A stretch of 64,000 bases of DNA from Gracilaria domingensis (GCA_022539475.1 VCMS01000093.1:1-64000), one strand, 5' to 3'; positions 29,278 through 41,137 are shown, numbered from the stretch's first letter. Notes: generated from the letters alone by a model not told the origin. Program-made: numbers and translations.

Positions 29278-31569
29278 TCATGTCTCTGATCTTAAAGCTT
29301 CACCAGCCACTTCATCTGGAAAAGTGTCTCGCAGTGCCGCCGTGATCCGTGGCAAATCTTCCAGCCTTGTCAGATCTACGCACATCAGATCACAAGCAAC
29401 CGTTGCCCTACTTTCGTACAACTTTTGTAACGTGCTATTGTCTAGCATGGGGATTCTTGGGTAACGCTGCGAGAAATGCGTCAGGATCGTCCTCCACGCT
29501 TTCATCTGCGTCGCGCACACGTCGAGTGCTTCACTCACGGTGCAATGCCTCTTTTCCTTGGCCTCAGCGGACATGTCATCTTCAAGCGTAGCCTCGTGGA
29601 TCGCAAGTGTTGCAAATTTCCCAGCTTCTGCCAGCGCTTTGCAGGGTCTCGTGTCTCCTGAGTAGACAATCTTCCACCCATACACACAGTCTTTCACCAC
29701 CACCCCATAAGAGGAAGGACAATGGATTACATCCACGCATCCAAGTTCGAATCCAAATGTGTCCGCAAAAATCTTCGTCTCTGGTGCTTGGGGGTCTGTC
29801 AAAGCGCCTGCGTCGAAAAACCGGAAGCATCTTTGCTCTTTGCGTAGTCGGTCCAACATAGGAACCTTGGCAGCTGCTTGAAAAGTCCTCAACCATTGTT
29901 CTAAATACGAAGGCCCGACAATTACGAGTTGTGGCCCATGTCGAAATTCTTCATGTCTTGTCATAGCCAAGTTTCTTTCATGCAACAAAGACATCAGGCC
30001 TAGATGGTGGTCTGCATGCATGTGTGAGACGAATATCACTTTGATGCCGCACAAAGCACGTTGGGCACGTTGTAGTCCAAATTGACGCACCATTTGGCCC
30101 CACGTTCCCTCACCACAATCAAGAAGGATCCCACCCCGGCCAAATAAGTCTATCATAGTGGAAGAGACGTTTCTCTGTTTGCTGGGCAAACATGCACCTG
30201 TTCCAAAGAAGCGAACCGCTGTTGACCCAGGATTTAGTCGCGATATGTAGCTGGGTGTCTCACCTTCGGGACCGCCGGGTAAGGGTTCTCCAGCGTACGG
30301 AGATGATGTTTCCCTCCATGGTCTCTTCGGATGACCAGGCTTTCGTTGTATGAAACGAGGGCGAACGTTTGTCTTATCCGGTCCGCATATGGCTTTTGGG
30401 GAAAGAACAAACTTCAACTTACATTCAGCGACCATCCATTCACCAAGTCGACCACTATAGAGCTCATTTCCAAGATCAAGGTCTCGTTGGCTAGAATGTT
30501 CGGTAGGAACGCTTTTCCCCTTTCGTGTTTCGTCTGCCACGAGCTCTCTAGCTTCCTCCAAGCTTTCTGGAGATCCTGGCTGGATGGAATTTGAAGGCAG
30601 ACAAAACAGCTCATTGTCCAGCGTGTCATGCAGCAACGCGAGGTCCTCGTTTTGACTCGCAAACACAGACCCCCGAGGGCTCACCGATGAGTGTATCGGA
30701 ATATGGCCCACGTCCTCGCCAAATGAGTCACACCACTCTCGGTACTCCAAAGAGCAAAGCACTTCTCTTGGCGCCAAGTGGACAAGTAGACAAACGCGCG
30801 TAGCTCGTCGTCTTGAAACTGCATCGTCTCCAAAAAGATCAAGTTGGCTTGGTTTCAATACGTCGCACGATACTAGGCTGCGGACGTGGTGCACTGTTGG
30901 ACAGGATATGATGAGCAATAATGCACCAGGAGTCTTCGGAGACATAACTTCTTCTGGGGTGACTATCCTGCCATCATCAGTGACTACATTTTCACCTTTC
31001 TGCAGCTTTCCAAAGCTTCGTCCCTTCTTCACACCAAGCTCTATAGCGCGATCAGGATTGAATTTTCCTCGGACATCTCGTACGCGACAAACATACGACA
31101 CGACGTCATAATGAGCCCCAAAACCTGTATCAATCTCCATGTCGCGGCGACATTTTACGGGTATTGCTTGAATGGTTACATTCTCGTCCTTTGTAACAGT
31201 TAATGGCAGGTTGTCCGGTTTAGACTCGATGTCAACTTCATTTAGTTGTAAAGTAAGCAAAGGTCTGTAAGTAAAGCCCCTCGCAGCTTTAACTAACTCC
31301 CGCAGCCCATGTGGTGCTGTTATATCGAGCTTTCGTTTCCCAGCATCTGCAACCGTCAGCAAAAACCCAAATAAACCTCCGATAGAGGGCGCTGCGAGAG
31401 AGGACAAGTATATACCCTGTAGGCGCCCAAACTTTACGCCATATTCCGCGAAAAGGCGTTGGGTACCGTCACCGCACTCAAAAAGATAACGACTATCATC
31501 AAAGAACAGTTGAACACAAGAAGCTGTATCCTCAACTCCTGAGCCAATGACTTCAACGAATGAATGCAT
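29278..31569 (-). CDS. ELAC2: tRNase Z, long form (ELAC2-type)
   Basis: 763 residues. The N-terminal half is a degenerate metallo-beta-lactamase domain (FECGDGTQRLFAEYGVK...), and the C-terminal half is the active one: GTGACLPSKQRNVSS, DCGEGTWGQ, the zinc motif SHMHADHHLG (His about 516), YSGDTRP and a late HFSQRYP. This is the architecture of long tRNase Z, which removes 3' trailers from nuclear and mitochondrial tRNA precursors. No clear N-terminal targeting peptide is seen. The 3' end faces the MED30-like gene with 146 bp between stops. Confidence 0.95.
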   Translation of the reverse strand: MHSFVEVIGSGVEDTASCVQLFFDDSRYLFECGDGTQRLFAEYGVKFGRLQGIYLSSLAAPSIGGLFGFLLTVADAGKRKLDITAPHGLRELVKAARGFTYRPLLTLQLNEVDIESKPDNLPLTVTKDENVTIQAIPVKCRRDMEIDTGFGAHYDVVSYVCRVRDVRGKFNPDRAIELGVKKGRSFGKLQKGENVVTDDGRIVTPEEVMSPKTPGALLLIISCPTVHHVRSLVSCDVLKPSQLDLFGDDAVSRRRATRVCLLVHLAPREVLCSLEYREWCDSFGEDVGHIPIHSSVSPRGSVFASQNEDLALLHDTLDNELFCLPSNSIQPGSPESLEEARELVADETRKGKSVPTEHSSQRDLDLGNELYSGRLGEWMVAECKLKFVLSPKAICGPDKTNVRPRFIQRKPGHPKRPWRETSSPYAGEPLPGGPEGETPSYISRLNPGSTAVRFFGTGACLPSKQRNVSSTMIDLFGRGGILLDCGEGTWGQMVRQFGLQRAQRALCGIKVIFVSHMHADHHLGLMSLLHERNLAMTRHEEFRHGPQLVIVGPSYLEQWLRTFQAAAKVPMLDRLRKEQRCFRFFDAGALTDPQAPETKIFADTFGFELGCVDVIHCPSSYGVVVKDCVYGWKIVYSGDTRPCKALAEAGKFATLAIHEATLEDDMSAEAKEKRHCTVSEALDVCATQMKAWRTILTHFSQRYPRIPMLDNSTLQKLYESRATVACDLMCVDLTRLEDLPRITAALRDTFPDEVAGEALRSET

Positions 31570-32427
31570 TTCGCAGCGACACTGAAGCCCTTTGACTTCC
31601 CTTCGTTGTCACCCCTTCGATAAACCCAAGTCAGCAGCTACGGAATAATCTTCTTTGTTCCGCATTAATCTGTCCCGTCACTTTGAATTGATCTTATCTC
31701 AGTCCGGTCCCTTGGATGATATCTATCACTGTATACTTGGGACGGCGGCAATGAGAGCGGACGAAGGATCACGTGTCGATCCGCTGGCGTTGAAACTTTA
31801 GACAATAAACACGACCGATTATTTCGATAATTCAACAGGATTATCCCTATCCCTATCCCCACAGGGGCCTGTCTCTCTTCGTTAAAGCGTCGAACTTCCG
31901 CCTCTGGGTTCAAGAAATGACAAGGAAAGAGAAGTTTGGCCACTCGAAGTCTCTCGCAACCCGTCTCAGAGTTCTCCTTCTAACCTCAGTGGCTGCCTAT
32001 CGCATAATCCTTCCTGTTTGATCGCCCATTTTAATATTCGGTTCAAGCAACTCCATCTCATGGAGCAGCATTCTGTCATCCTTGCCGACCTTTTGTGCAA
32101 CGTTGTCACAAATATGGGTCTCGAAACGGGAGGCACAGTTAAGCATTACTTTCCAAGACTAGAAAAGAAAAACAGTTCCTTCAAACGAAGAAGCGCTAGT
32201 GAGGAGTTGCTCTTAGAGTTTGTAGCGTGCGTCTGCTATACGAGTCAAAGTATGGGAGAGATAAAAGACCTTCAGTATCAACGTACATGCCAGGAATACA
32301 TTGGACTTTGTTTAAAATCTACAGTAACAAGGGTAGTAAGTTATATTGTATGTCCCAACACCATTTTAGAAACTAAGGTACCACTGCAATTAGAACGGAA
32401 TCGATATCCGACCTCTGATGCCCACGC
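31570..32427. other. Intergenic region upstream of tRNase Z, downstream of MRE11
   Basis: Both neighbours read minus. Contains three copies of TATCCC at 31842-31860. A plus-strand frame from 32018 runs on antisense to MRE11 and is a shadow. Nothing else recognised. Confidence 0.4.
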
Positions 32428-34908
32428 CTACATGGCGTCATCGCCGCTTGCTTCATCGAGATCAATCGCAGACACACTCCGTCGAACTCTCGTTCTGTTA
32501 GAAAACGGGGCCCTTCGTGAACCAACCGATGCAGCTGATTCCGTTCTAGCACGAGCAGACGAACGAGTATTACTAACGCCTGCGTTGTTCGTCGGTCTTC
32601 TCTTCCGACTAGAAGGTAACGGTTTGTATTCTTCTTCGTCATCCGCAAAACTTACTCTCGCAGGTTCCGGAGCAATGTCGTCTTCGTTTTCACTAGATTC
32701 AGCCAGTGATACGTTTCTCCTCCCCGCCCGTCGAGGTCGTGTACCAGAACTCGAGGCTCTTGCAGTTTGCCTCGGGGTAGAACGACCCCTTCCTCTTCCT
32801 CGTCCACGACCTCTGGTTGCTCTACCGCGAGGTGCAGCCGAAGATGTTCTATTATCCTTCAAGTCATTTCCCCTCTCATTCAGTTTTCTCAGTTCTTCGT
32901 TTGCATTCGCCAATCGAGGTACAGATGTTATCATCGCATGGACTTCCTCAAGATCAGCATCAAACGCAGACCGATCAACTTCAGGATTCTGCATTCGATC
33001 ATCATCGCTAGCTTGAGGCTGATCATCAATCATAGCGTTTCTGTCGTCCGTTGGGTTCCGTTTACCTTGCGGTGATCTTGTCCCCGCCGAAGTTCTTGTC
33101 CGAGAAGACCCCGTCCTTCCCTCCCTGCCCACTGCTCCTTTTGAAGCAGCCGGCCGCCTATCATTTTCGCCAGAAGTCAGAACACGAGTTGCGGCAGCTG
33201 CAGCGGCAGTTTGGAATCTCTTGGCCATTTCTTCTTCATTGATAGATTTGTCGGCGTCCATGGCCTCCTCCAGAGTCTTGTCTTGTTGCACTTTGAGGTA
33301 TGAATCGACGTAGTCCCCAATGGCCTTGTTCTCAGCTTTGTGAACGAACTGATCAACTGCACCCGTTAGGGTATCCAGCTCCAAAAACTTGAGACCGGAG
33401 CCGCCGGCACGATGATGATAGAGATAGTACTGCGTCAACCTTGGAATCTGCATTATATTCTGACTACTAGTGTTCCCATCTTGAGATAGATCTAACCCAT
33501 CGTTTTCGTCACCATCTTCAACAGCGTTTTCATCTGACATTCCCTGACGCCCCTGAAGGAACGCTGCTGAACGTTTTAAGGGGCGACGCTTGTGTCTATA
33601 AAACAATAGAATATCGTTAGGCGAAGCCGCCTTACCCACGAAGTCCTGTCCAAATCGCTGTGGATTCGGCGGATCCCAATTCCCGGTGATCTCGACACGC
33701 AGTCGTATCAGTGGGCGGCGCACAGTATCGGTCAGCTTTTTAATGTACCAGGCTCGTGGTGGATACTTCACGCCGTTGACAGAATCAAAAGCCGTGCCAG
33801 TCTGAAAGCTACTAAGCTTCACATCAAAAGCTGCCACCTGACGCTCAACCAATTCCGTAATCTTAGTGCTCAAGAAACTCTTCAAGCCCTCGGGGTCAGT
33901 CTCAGAGAGCTCTTCTTGTTCGCTTAGCGCGATGTCTTCGAATTCAAAATTCCGAACGGTATACAGCGGTACAGGGCGATGCTTCAATCTTCCTTGATAT
34001 AATTCCAACAAGATGCAATGCTTTGGCTTGGACTCGCCGTTTGTCAGACTCGTAGCCACTGTAGACCCAGGCTGAACAACGGGTGGATCTGTTAGTGTTA
34101 GCTCCGGAAGACTATCATGTTCATGACCCCACACCACGTAGTCCAGCCAGGGAGGCAACAAAGTCTCTGAAATCCCTCTCGAAGATCCGCGAGTAAGACG
34201 GTTTTGATGCAAAACGAACAAATTGAACCAGCGCATTGCATCCTTGTCATTCAATTCATTTGCGGACGGAGATTGTGGGCCATGTTCCGGACTGTGCCAT
34301 TTTACGTTTCTTTGTCTTGCCCAAGTGTCATAAAGAACTTCATCCCGAATGTTTCCAAGACCGTACAGAGCCAGCCCCGTTTCTCCTTTCTGCAACAGAA
34401 TGGGACGAACATCAATCTTCTTGGAGGTAGACATCTTACCAAAATAGGTAACCAGCCCAGCTTCTGACAGGAGGTCCAATGCACTTAGTGCTTCGAGGCC
34501 AGTGCCTCCGGTAGGATCATCGTGATTTCCATGAATAACAAACACGGGAAGACTGACGGCCATGGAAGGGTTCATGTAGTTCACAGCTGAAACATCGCTT
34601 CGAACCGCAATTTTCACCTCGCCTTCCGGGGATAGGCAAGCACGGCGTAAGATTTTCATGGTCTTCACGATTGTAGATCTTGAGGGCTTGTTATCGTGAA
34701 AGAGATCGCCGCCCAACAGAACCATATCGACGTCGTTGGCATTTGCAAGCTCCAGCACTTCCTCGAAGGCTCGGAAAGAATCATCGCCGCGAATGGGGTC
34801 CTTCTCAAGATATCCGAGGTGGTTATCGGTGGAGATGAGAACCTTTATGAGCGAGTCGGGATCGGGATTGGCGATGACCTGACGACCCTGTGGGGCTTTC
34901 TTCGGCAT
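32428..34908 (-). CDS. MRE11: MRE11 double-strand break repair nuclease
   Basis: 826 residues. Phosphoesterase motifs in order: STDNHLGYLEKDPIRGDDSF, VLLGGDLFHDNKPS, VIHGNHDDPTGGTG, LFVLHQNR and VVWGHEHDS. They are followed by the capping-domain region and the conserved RPLIRLRVEITG and NPQRFGQDFVGKAA-like segments. The C-terminal 150 residues hold a GAR-like Arg-Gly stretch (RGRGRGRGRGR, residues about 695-710), basic patches and an acidic SEDE-type tail, as in animal and plant MRE11. It acts with RAD50 and NBS1 in end resection, telomere maintenance and ATM activation. Human MRE11 is 708 residues; the excess lies in the disordered C-terminus. Confidence 0.97.
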   Translation of the reverse strand: MPKKAPQGRQVIANPDPDSLIKVLISTDNHLGYLEKDPIRGDDSFRAFEEVLELANANDVDMVLLGGDLFHDNKPSRSTIVKTMKILRRACLSPEGEVKIAVRSDVSAVNYMNPSMAVSLPVFVIHGNHDDPTGGTGLEALSALDLLSEAGLVTYFGKMSTSKKIDVRPILLQKGETGLALYGLGNIRDEVLYDTWARQRNVKWHSPEHGPQSPSANELNDKDAMRWFNLFVLHQNRLTRGSSRGISETLLPPWLDYVVWGHEHDSLPELTLTDPPVVQPGSTVATSLTNGESKPKHCILLELYQGRLKHRPVPLYTVRNFEFEDIALSEQEELSETDPEGLKSFLSTKITELVERQVAAFDVKLSSFQTGTAFDSVNGVKYPPRAWYIKKLTDTVRRPLIRLRVEITGNWDPPNPQRFGQDFVGKAASPNDILLFYRHKRRPLKRSAAFLQGRQGMSDENAVEDGDENDGLDLSQDGNTSSQNIMQIPRLTQYYLYHHRAGGSGLKFLELDTLTGAVDQFVHKAENKAIGDYVDSYLKVQQDKTLEEAMDADKSINEEEMAKRFQTAAAAAATRVLTSGENDRRPAASKGAVGREGRTGSSRTRTSAGTRSPQGKRNPTDDRNAMIDDQPQASDDDRMQNPEVDRSAFDADLEEVHAMITSVPRLANANEELRKLNERGNDLKDNRTSSAAPRGRATRGRGRGRGRGRSTPRQTARASSSGTRPRRAGRRNVSLAESSENEDDIAPEPARVSFADDEEEYKPLPSSRKRRPTNNAGVSNTRSSARARTESAASVGSRRAPFSNRTRVRRSVSAIDLDEASGDDAM

Positions 34909-35082
34909 TGCGATGGCTTATTGTTTACCGGTTAAGGGTAAAAACCGGACGCATACCTGTGTGAGAAGTTGAGATGAAAATTCTGGAGGTTCCGGGGGTG
35001 CATACGCATTTAGCTGAACATGATGTTGGTTGTGCACGGAAATGGGGGTCGAGAATGCTAGGGCAAGTTGTGATCCGTGACT

Positions 35083-35102
35083 GGGGGGGGGGGGGGGGGG
35101 GG
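35083..35102. repeat. Poly-G run (20 G)
   Basis: Twenty consecutive G on plus, so poly-C on the sense strand of MRE11, ending 175 bp before its ATG. Length may be unreliable because homopolymers are error-prone. Confidence 0.9.
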
Positions 35103-35245
35103 CGTTCTAAGGTACGCTATGAGCAGTGTGGCAGTTGCTGTCGGCTGGGCGTGGAAGAATTGAGGGTGAGGCGGGCGAGGTTTACACTTTCTCCAGAGTT
35201 GCGTTGCCGGAGGTGGCGTCGTAGTGTATCTCTCCCCAGCGCGGA

Positions 35246-35310
35246 TTTTGGCGCGCGACAGGACTTGCATGCTTCCTGCCGTGCGACGCCGAGAAGCGCG
35301 ATGCGCCAAA
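35246..35310. promoter_or_regulatory. Inverted pair of E2F-like sites upstream of MRE11
   Basis: TTTTGGCGCG at 35246-35255 contains TTTGGCGC, and GCGCCAAA at 35303-35310 is its exact reverse complement. Both match the E2F/DP consensus TTTSSCGC. They lie about 340-400 bp upstream of the MRE11 start. S-phase control of a repair nuclease by E2F would make sense, but binding is inferred from motif only. Confidence 0.45.
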
Positions 35311-37245
35311 AAGGTGCAAAATTATAAGCGCAGAACACGTGGCGGGAGAGAGGATTTGATCTTTATTTTAATATTGTAAATGAAGGTGTAAACCAACGTG
35401 GATCTGTTGTTTGCGCCTGGTTGTTTAGCGGGTGCGGTTTTCTATGGAGCCCAAGCGGCCCGAACCCTCTTCCCGAAAACATATTGATCAAAGTACTTAA
35501 CTGCAAGTGTGTAGCTTCGTTTCGTTCCACCGAAATTATGTACATGTTCCGCACGCAGAATTTCGGTGTGCGTGAGCTTTTCGTCAGTGATGATTTTCGA
35601 CAGTGATGATTTTCGACGGCTGGCCTCGTTTGTACCACCATAAGAGGATATGAAACCTTCTCTTACGTCCAAAACGATGTCGGCGTACCAGTAAAGGCGG
35701 GAAAGTCAGAGAAGAGGACAAGTGTTGAAACGAGAAGAGAGAGGAAATGCGTCGATTTCGGAACAAAGGTTTTGCGACTGAAGAAATTTGAAAAAAGGCA
35801 CAACTTTCGACATGTATCCGACCAACCGGAACACCGGTTGCGCAGCTGCGTGTATCCAGGCGGGAAGTGGAACACGTGAGGCCAAAAGAAAGCCAGATTG
35901 CGTGCAGAAGAAGAGGAGCTAGATATAACCCGAGTTGCGTGTGTAGACAAAGATCGGGGGAGAAACCCCAAGGCTGTCCAGGTTGTGTACACACCTGGTT
36001 GGGACGCACACAAGCGCAAGTGAACAAGTTGAGGCTCCAATAAAGGCTATGATAATCTGAGATAGGAGGCTGAGAATAGGAGTTAGAGCACACAGAGCCA
36101 ACTGCGCTCGAGGCGGCGCATATCTCATATCTTGGTCTTCTATGAAGAAAGAAAGGGTGAAAGAAGCACCACGGAGATTCTTTTCGAGATGCGGCAGCTT
36201 TCCCCGAAAGAGGACTGGGGCGCAAAATATCGATACTCAGAAATGCGGAAGACAGCAACAACCCAAAAGCAAAGCGCGCCAAACGCGCAAGTCTGGGCGG
36301 AAAGCTTTCGGCCGCCTCTCCCGCGCTCTCTCCCGCTCATCCACGAATGCGTTTCTAGAAACGCGCAGAAGACACACAGCGCAGCCCGATATGATATGAG
36401 AAACTGACCGCTGTTTCAAATCGTCTCTGCTTTGCACGCTGCTGAGGCTGTACGTAACCGCTTTGCCTCATCCGAAAACAACTCGCGTGCGGTGCTGCAA
36501 GGCGGCGCCAGAGCCGTTTCGTGGCAGACAGCGCGCGCATTCACGCTCACAACGCTCACGCAAGCGACGCGCTCGCACAGACGCGTAACGCGTCGCGCGC
36601 GCATTTTTGCGCGCGACGCGACGCAAGGCGGACATGCGCAGTGAGCGGCACCGCTCTAGTGTGCGCGCGGCACTGCATTTCAATTTTGAAAATGGCGCAT
36701 TTGTGCCGTATTTGGGCCCAGCCGCCAAGAGCAAAATCGAAACCAACGGCTGGTCACTTTTTTTTTGCCGCCCGAGGTTGAAGGGTCCGTTCGCAGCAGA
36801 ACGGCGCGCGCTTTTTCCTCGATCACCGATGGTGATGCGGTGATTTTGGGCGTTTGGCGGTCCGAGTGTGAAGGCGGTTGTAACCGCCTGGCCCTGGGGA
36901 AGGCCACTACGACCGTATGAGCATCCGTCTTGCTCGATACTTGTCTGTCTTCAAGGAGGCACGTCACCGGCATGCGCGCACCTTTAAGGTTGCCGCTTCG
37001 CGCAAGTCATACACGCGCAAGGCCACAGGAAAAAAAAGAACGAGTCGTACACACAAAACGTGTTTATTTCAACGCGTCGCTTCTTCGAAGTGCGTTGACA
37101 AGTGACCCACGGTGCTTTTCGTATAATTATTGAACAGCCTGTCTCACGCCCCACCGGAGAAAACTGGGCCGACTGTCACACTTTCTTCGGCGCTGTTTTT
37201 TGCTCACTTTTTTGCTCACCGCTTTGTAAGCGCGTTAGGTCACAG

Positions 37246-37286
37246 CCCCCCCCCCCCCCCCCCCCTCCCCCCCCGCCGCCCCCCCG
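37246..37286 (+). repeat. Poly-C tract (20 C then shorter C runs)
   Basis: Twenty C at 37246-37265, then T and two further C-rich runs, on the sense strand and about 180-220 bp before the C2H2 gene's ATG. Confidence 0.9.
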
Positions 37287-37466
37287 GCTTTGAGTTTGCG
37301 TGCACCGCATCGCAAGCCTTCAAAAGGGGCCACAGCCATCTTCTCTCTCCTAACCGTCGTGTCCATGCCCCCAGCTTTTGCTCTTATCTTGTCTTCCGTC
37401 TGTTGCCGTCGTTGTCCCACAGCTAATAGATTCGTTTCGTCTTCTCGTTTGGAGCATTCCGTCACT

Positions 37467-37976
37467 ATGCAGCAGCCAATGTCGGATATCTACCCAACTC
37501 ACAAGCTTCCATTCAGTCAGTTCAGTTTGACGGAACCGGCTGTGACCGCGGCCGGGTATCAACACCCGTTCTTCGCAACGTTTCACCAGCACGCATCGAA
37601 ACTGTCACCGCTTTCGTTCACGGCAAGCGAGGCGCCTACCTCCCCGTCCGCGGAGTCTCTCCCCACCGTCGACGCAGTGCTCATGGACGCTTCGTCATGC
37701 TCTGTGCCACCAGCAGAGGCAACAGGTTCACCGCAACCGCCCGCGATGGAATCGGCTGTAGGTGCGGAGATGAGTCAGAGGGATCGGCATTGGAGAACTG
37801 TGATGGGAACTGATGCATCCGTATGCATACAAACTCCCTCTGGCATTGCGAAGAAGGAATTCAAGTACTCGGGGCTACGTTATCATTGCAAAGTACAGGG
37901 ATGCACGCAGATGTTTCGACATCGTAGCTCGAGAAGCAGACATCAGAAAAAGTTTCACCCCGGCAGCGCTGTGTAG
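37467..37976 (+). CDS. Single C2H2 zinc finger protein
   Basis: 169 residues from ATG 37467; in-frame sequence upstream to 37290 is open but runs through the C-rich leader. The first 120 residues are Ser/Pro/Thr-rich and probably disordered. One zinc finger closes the protein: YHCKVQGCTQMFRHRSSRSRHQKKFH (C-x4-C-x12-H-x4-H, residues about 141-164), with a basic recognition helix. A lone finger with a basic helix could bind DNA or RNA; a transcription factor role is inferred. No relatives recognised beyond the finger. Confidence 0.7.
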   Translation: MQQPMSDIYPTHKLPFSQFSLTEPAVTAAGYQHPFFATFHQHASKLSPLSFTASEAPTSPSAESLPTVDAVLMDASSCSVPPAEATGSPQPPAMESAVGAEMSQRDRHWRTVMGTDASVCIQTPSGIAKKEFKYSGLRYHCKVQGCTQMFRHRSSRSRHQKKFHPGSAV

Positions 37977-40900
37977 AGCGTTTGAACTACGCTCACCACA
38001 CAACATGATTGATAGCAAACAGTTGGTGCCCAGGGAAGAAGAATGCTTGCGAGGGTACGCTTTGTTTGATAGAGGTTTGTGAATACGGGAACATGTTGGC
38101 GGTAGATAGCTTACAATGATAAACAAGTGAGATTCATGCATTGAACGGTATTTTCACTGCTTTTTCGCTTGGAGCCTCCTTGGAGGTCGTTTTTTCTTTA
38201 TTTTCATGACCTTAAAATAGCGAATAGAAACGAGTCAGGCATCTTGCGGTACAGCCCTTCCCTTCAACTTGAAAGCACTTGGAGTTGCTGTCATCAGTAG
38301 CACTTGAATACACCAAATTTGAAAATAAAGGCATGCACGTTGGGACCTCATGAGGTGCACGTAGCCGCCACAACCGTCCGACTGAAAAAGCTCAAGCACC
38401 GCAACATCGAAAATCAGCATGTGCATTAGCGATACCAACAACACATCGTCGGTTTATTTTAATCGCGTCAAGGCAAGCCCCAACCACGAGTCTACAAAAT
38501 AGGCGTGACTGACCTCGCGTCCAGACTGTTCGTTTCCAAACACATGAAAAGGCTCTTTAGATAAAAACTGCATCCAAAAGCCGAGCCGCAATATGGGCCA
38601 CCAACACGCCTAGCGCAAGTGAAGTCGCGCCGCGCGAAGGTGACACCGGTGGCGTCGATCAGATCATTCGCTCCCGTTATTCAGCCATCACTCCCAAACT
38701 CAATAGCGGAACAGTCACCAAAACCGGCAGTGCAAATTTTGCACTGCAAAACATGGTGGCCCGCGCGCCACACTACTTCCGAGGCCATGCATAAGAATCT
38801 GACGTATTGGTGCACGCTGCACCTGTGCACCACTGTATGCGTCTCATTGACAGATGACATATGCATCTAGGTCTACCTTGCCATTTAAAACGGGTTTTGG
38901 AATTATTTTGAACTTCTTACGCTTGCCAAGTGTCTTTTTGGACCCGGTGTGCCTTTATTCGGCTGCCTCAACTTGACTACCTTTGGTATCTGTCACACTT
39001 TTTGCAGATATAACTGTTACGTCTTGTCTCAACAACCCTAGATATATCTTCATAATGTCTGTCTGACGGCCCATCTCAACTTGAGATTCTCAAGCGAGTT
39101 GCTCGCTTTGGCCCATGCGCCCCCCGAACACATCTCCGTTGTTGTCTTCAGCAGACCGTTTAGAGCTGCTGCTCATCACGGAACCAACGCATCCGCAATG
39201 AAATTGTTACTCACGCCCGACTATCACGCAATCGTCCTTCACTGTCTTGGACGAGTCGGCCCGAAGACAAACTACGAAGGACGTTCACCATGTAATGCTT
39301 GTACAATGTTTTCGCTTTTTCCACTGGCACAACTCACGTCGAGTCACCGTACAAGCCAGGCTTTTAAATTGCATCCATGAGAATGGCCGGGCCATTGCCA
39401 TGGGTGCCATTTGCTTCGCAATGTGCTTGAAACCGCTGAACGGCAACCTCGTATCGCAGCTCTTGCGTGTTGTAACCGTCCATTCATATCCTGAAATGGA
39501 CTTCCATCGCCGAAAAAGCCTTTTGCCATGGCCACTGTCACATGAGTACCGTTTGCTAACATTCATATTGGTCAATGGAGAAGACTTCACGCGCCGTTGT
39601 TTGGCCTCTTCATATCTCTATTTATGATCCACCGATTTATGAATAACCAAGCTGTGTCACTGGCAGCACCTGCATTCATGCTCCTTAATTGCTCACTTTC
39701 ATAGCGAGTATCATCCACGTATTCGATCGTAACGATTGACGTTGCTTTAAACGCTAAGGGCCCCATTGGCTCGAAATGATGAAACCCTTCTACTCGTTCC
39801 TTTTTAACTTCGTTTTGATGCGTGGAGCCTTCTAGGAAACAGAGCGTGTTTCTGTCTGAAGCACTATCATGGGTATGTCACATGAATCCGTTCAACTACA
39901 TGTTCAACGCGGAATTTTAAGCTACGAAAAGTTTTCTTGAAACTCTCACAGCGTGCATTTCACTACTGGTTATTGTCTTCATGTCAGCGCGTAGAAATGA
40001 TACTTGTCTTTCGGATACCATTCTTTATCCCTGTGAAGGATCCACTGCCAGAGCATACAATTTCATATGCACCATTTGGAGGGGTTCTACGACGAAAGCA
40101 GGGTAGAAAACGATATGAAAGTGGATACAGAAATATAATGCTTGTGCGAAAAAGACATCTTTTGCATCTACCTATCTTTGCATACTTTCTCCGGAGTATT
40201 CGGTAATGACAATTCTTTCCTTAGCGAGATGAAACTGGAAGTATATTCAATTTCAAGAAACGAGCAACAGAGACATCCCGCATTAACAAAGAATTAACAC
40301 GTGCCTGAAACAAAACAAAACGCGCACAATATAACTTCTCACTCAGTTTTCACTTCCATCTGGTATTAGTGCGTATCGATGAGAAGATTACACTCCTTTC
40401 ATGCCAAAGAGTCGATCACATTAATCTCCTTACAATGATTGTATATTCTTTCTGCGTCTATTACGGTGTGGCTTTCCGATTTCCAATGTGCCAGGAAACT
40501 TGTCCCTACGTATATTTTTTTTCCTCTGAACAAGACCAAAAACCTTGAATAGTGTTGTCTAATAGTTTCGTCTACCCAGCCAGATTCCGTCTCTATCTTT
40601 CAGAAAAGCTCCGAGTTTCAAAATGCATACGTAAGGCTAAAACGAAATTGCATCGATTGAGAGCTGCATGTTCGTGCTTTCAAGATTTTTCCATAGCGAA
40701 GGTCACCATGTATGAGGTATGAAGCCACGGTGATCAAAGAAACCATCCTGATGTGGACGGGAATCCAAAGGATTTATTGCGATGCATGCACCCAGGACTT
40801 CCCAGAGCGCTTTTTTCCAAACGAGAAAATATCATGTTGCCGAAAACTGAACGAAATATTCCGCTCCAGATCTGAAACAAATGATTAGCTCTGCAATGCC

Positions 40901-41137
40901 GTAATTCGGATCGGCTCGACAGCTCGGATCACCTCCGCCACCTGTATGCATCTCATTGGCCGTAACCCCGGCCGCCGTCGACAAGGCCACCCGCCCACAA
41001 CTCCCTCGCCGAATGCTTCGTCGAACTATAGTCCCGCCGCCTCTGGCATCGATTCGAGTCGCCGCCTCTTCCGACAACGAATCCCGTCTCCCCGCCTCAT
41101 CCGTCCGCGTCGTTCAAGCGCCTAGCGAGGAACCAAA
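37977..41137. other. 3.2-kb intergenic region, no gene recognised
   Basis: Moderate GC, many stops, and only short frames with no domain on either strand. The last few hundred bases become C-rich and pyrimidine-rich and form the RPS23 promoter and leader. I looked for tRNA-like cloverleaf patterns and saw none that hold up. Confidence 0.4.

Larger units (their letters stand above)
34909..37466. other. Large intergenic region between MRE11 and the C2H2 gene
   Basis: Holds the MRE11 promoter side (poly-G run, E2F-like sites), a CpG-dense stretch at 36480-36650 with two ACGCGT boxes (36581-36586, 36588-36593) and a GC hairpin around 36591-36618, and further E2F-like sites at 36276-36283 (GCGCCAAA) and 36853-36860 (TTTGGCGG). 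A hairpin, CAACCGG/CCGGTTG, lies at 35823-35840. The many small open frames share no domain and overlap on both strands. Confidence 0.45.

Noticed and set aside
31842..31860. TATCCC repeats resembling a telomere unit
   Set aside because: Only three imperfectly telomere-like units, internal to the chromosome between two genes.
32018..33016. Plus-strand frame (332 residues)
   Set aside because: Antisense to the MRE11 C-terminus; Ser/Leu-rich mirror of its Arg/Gly/Asp-rich tail.
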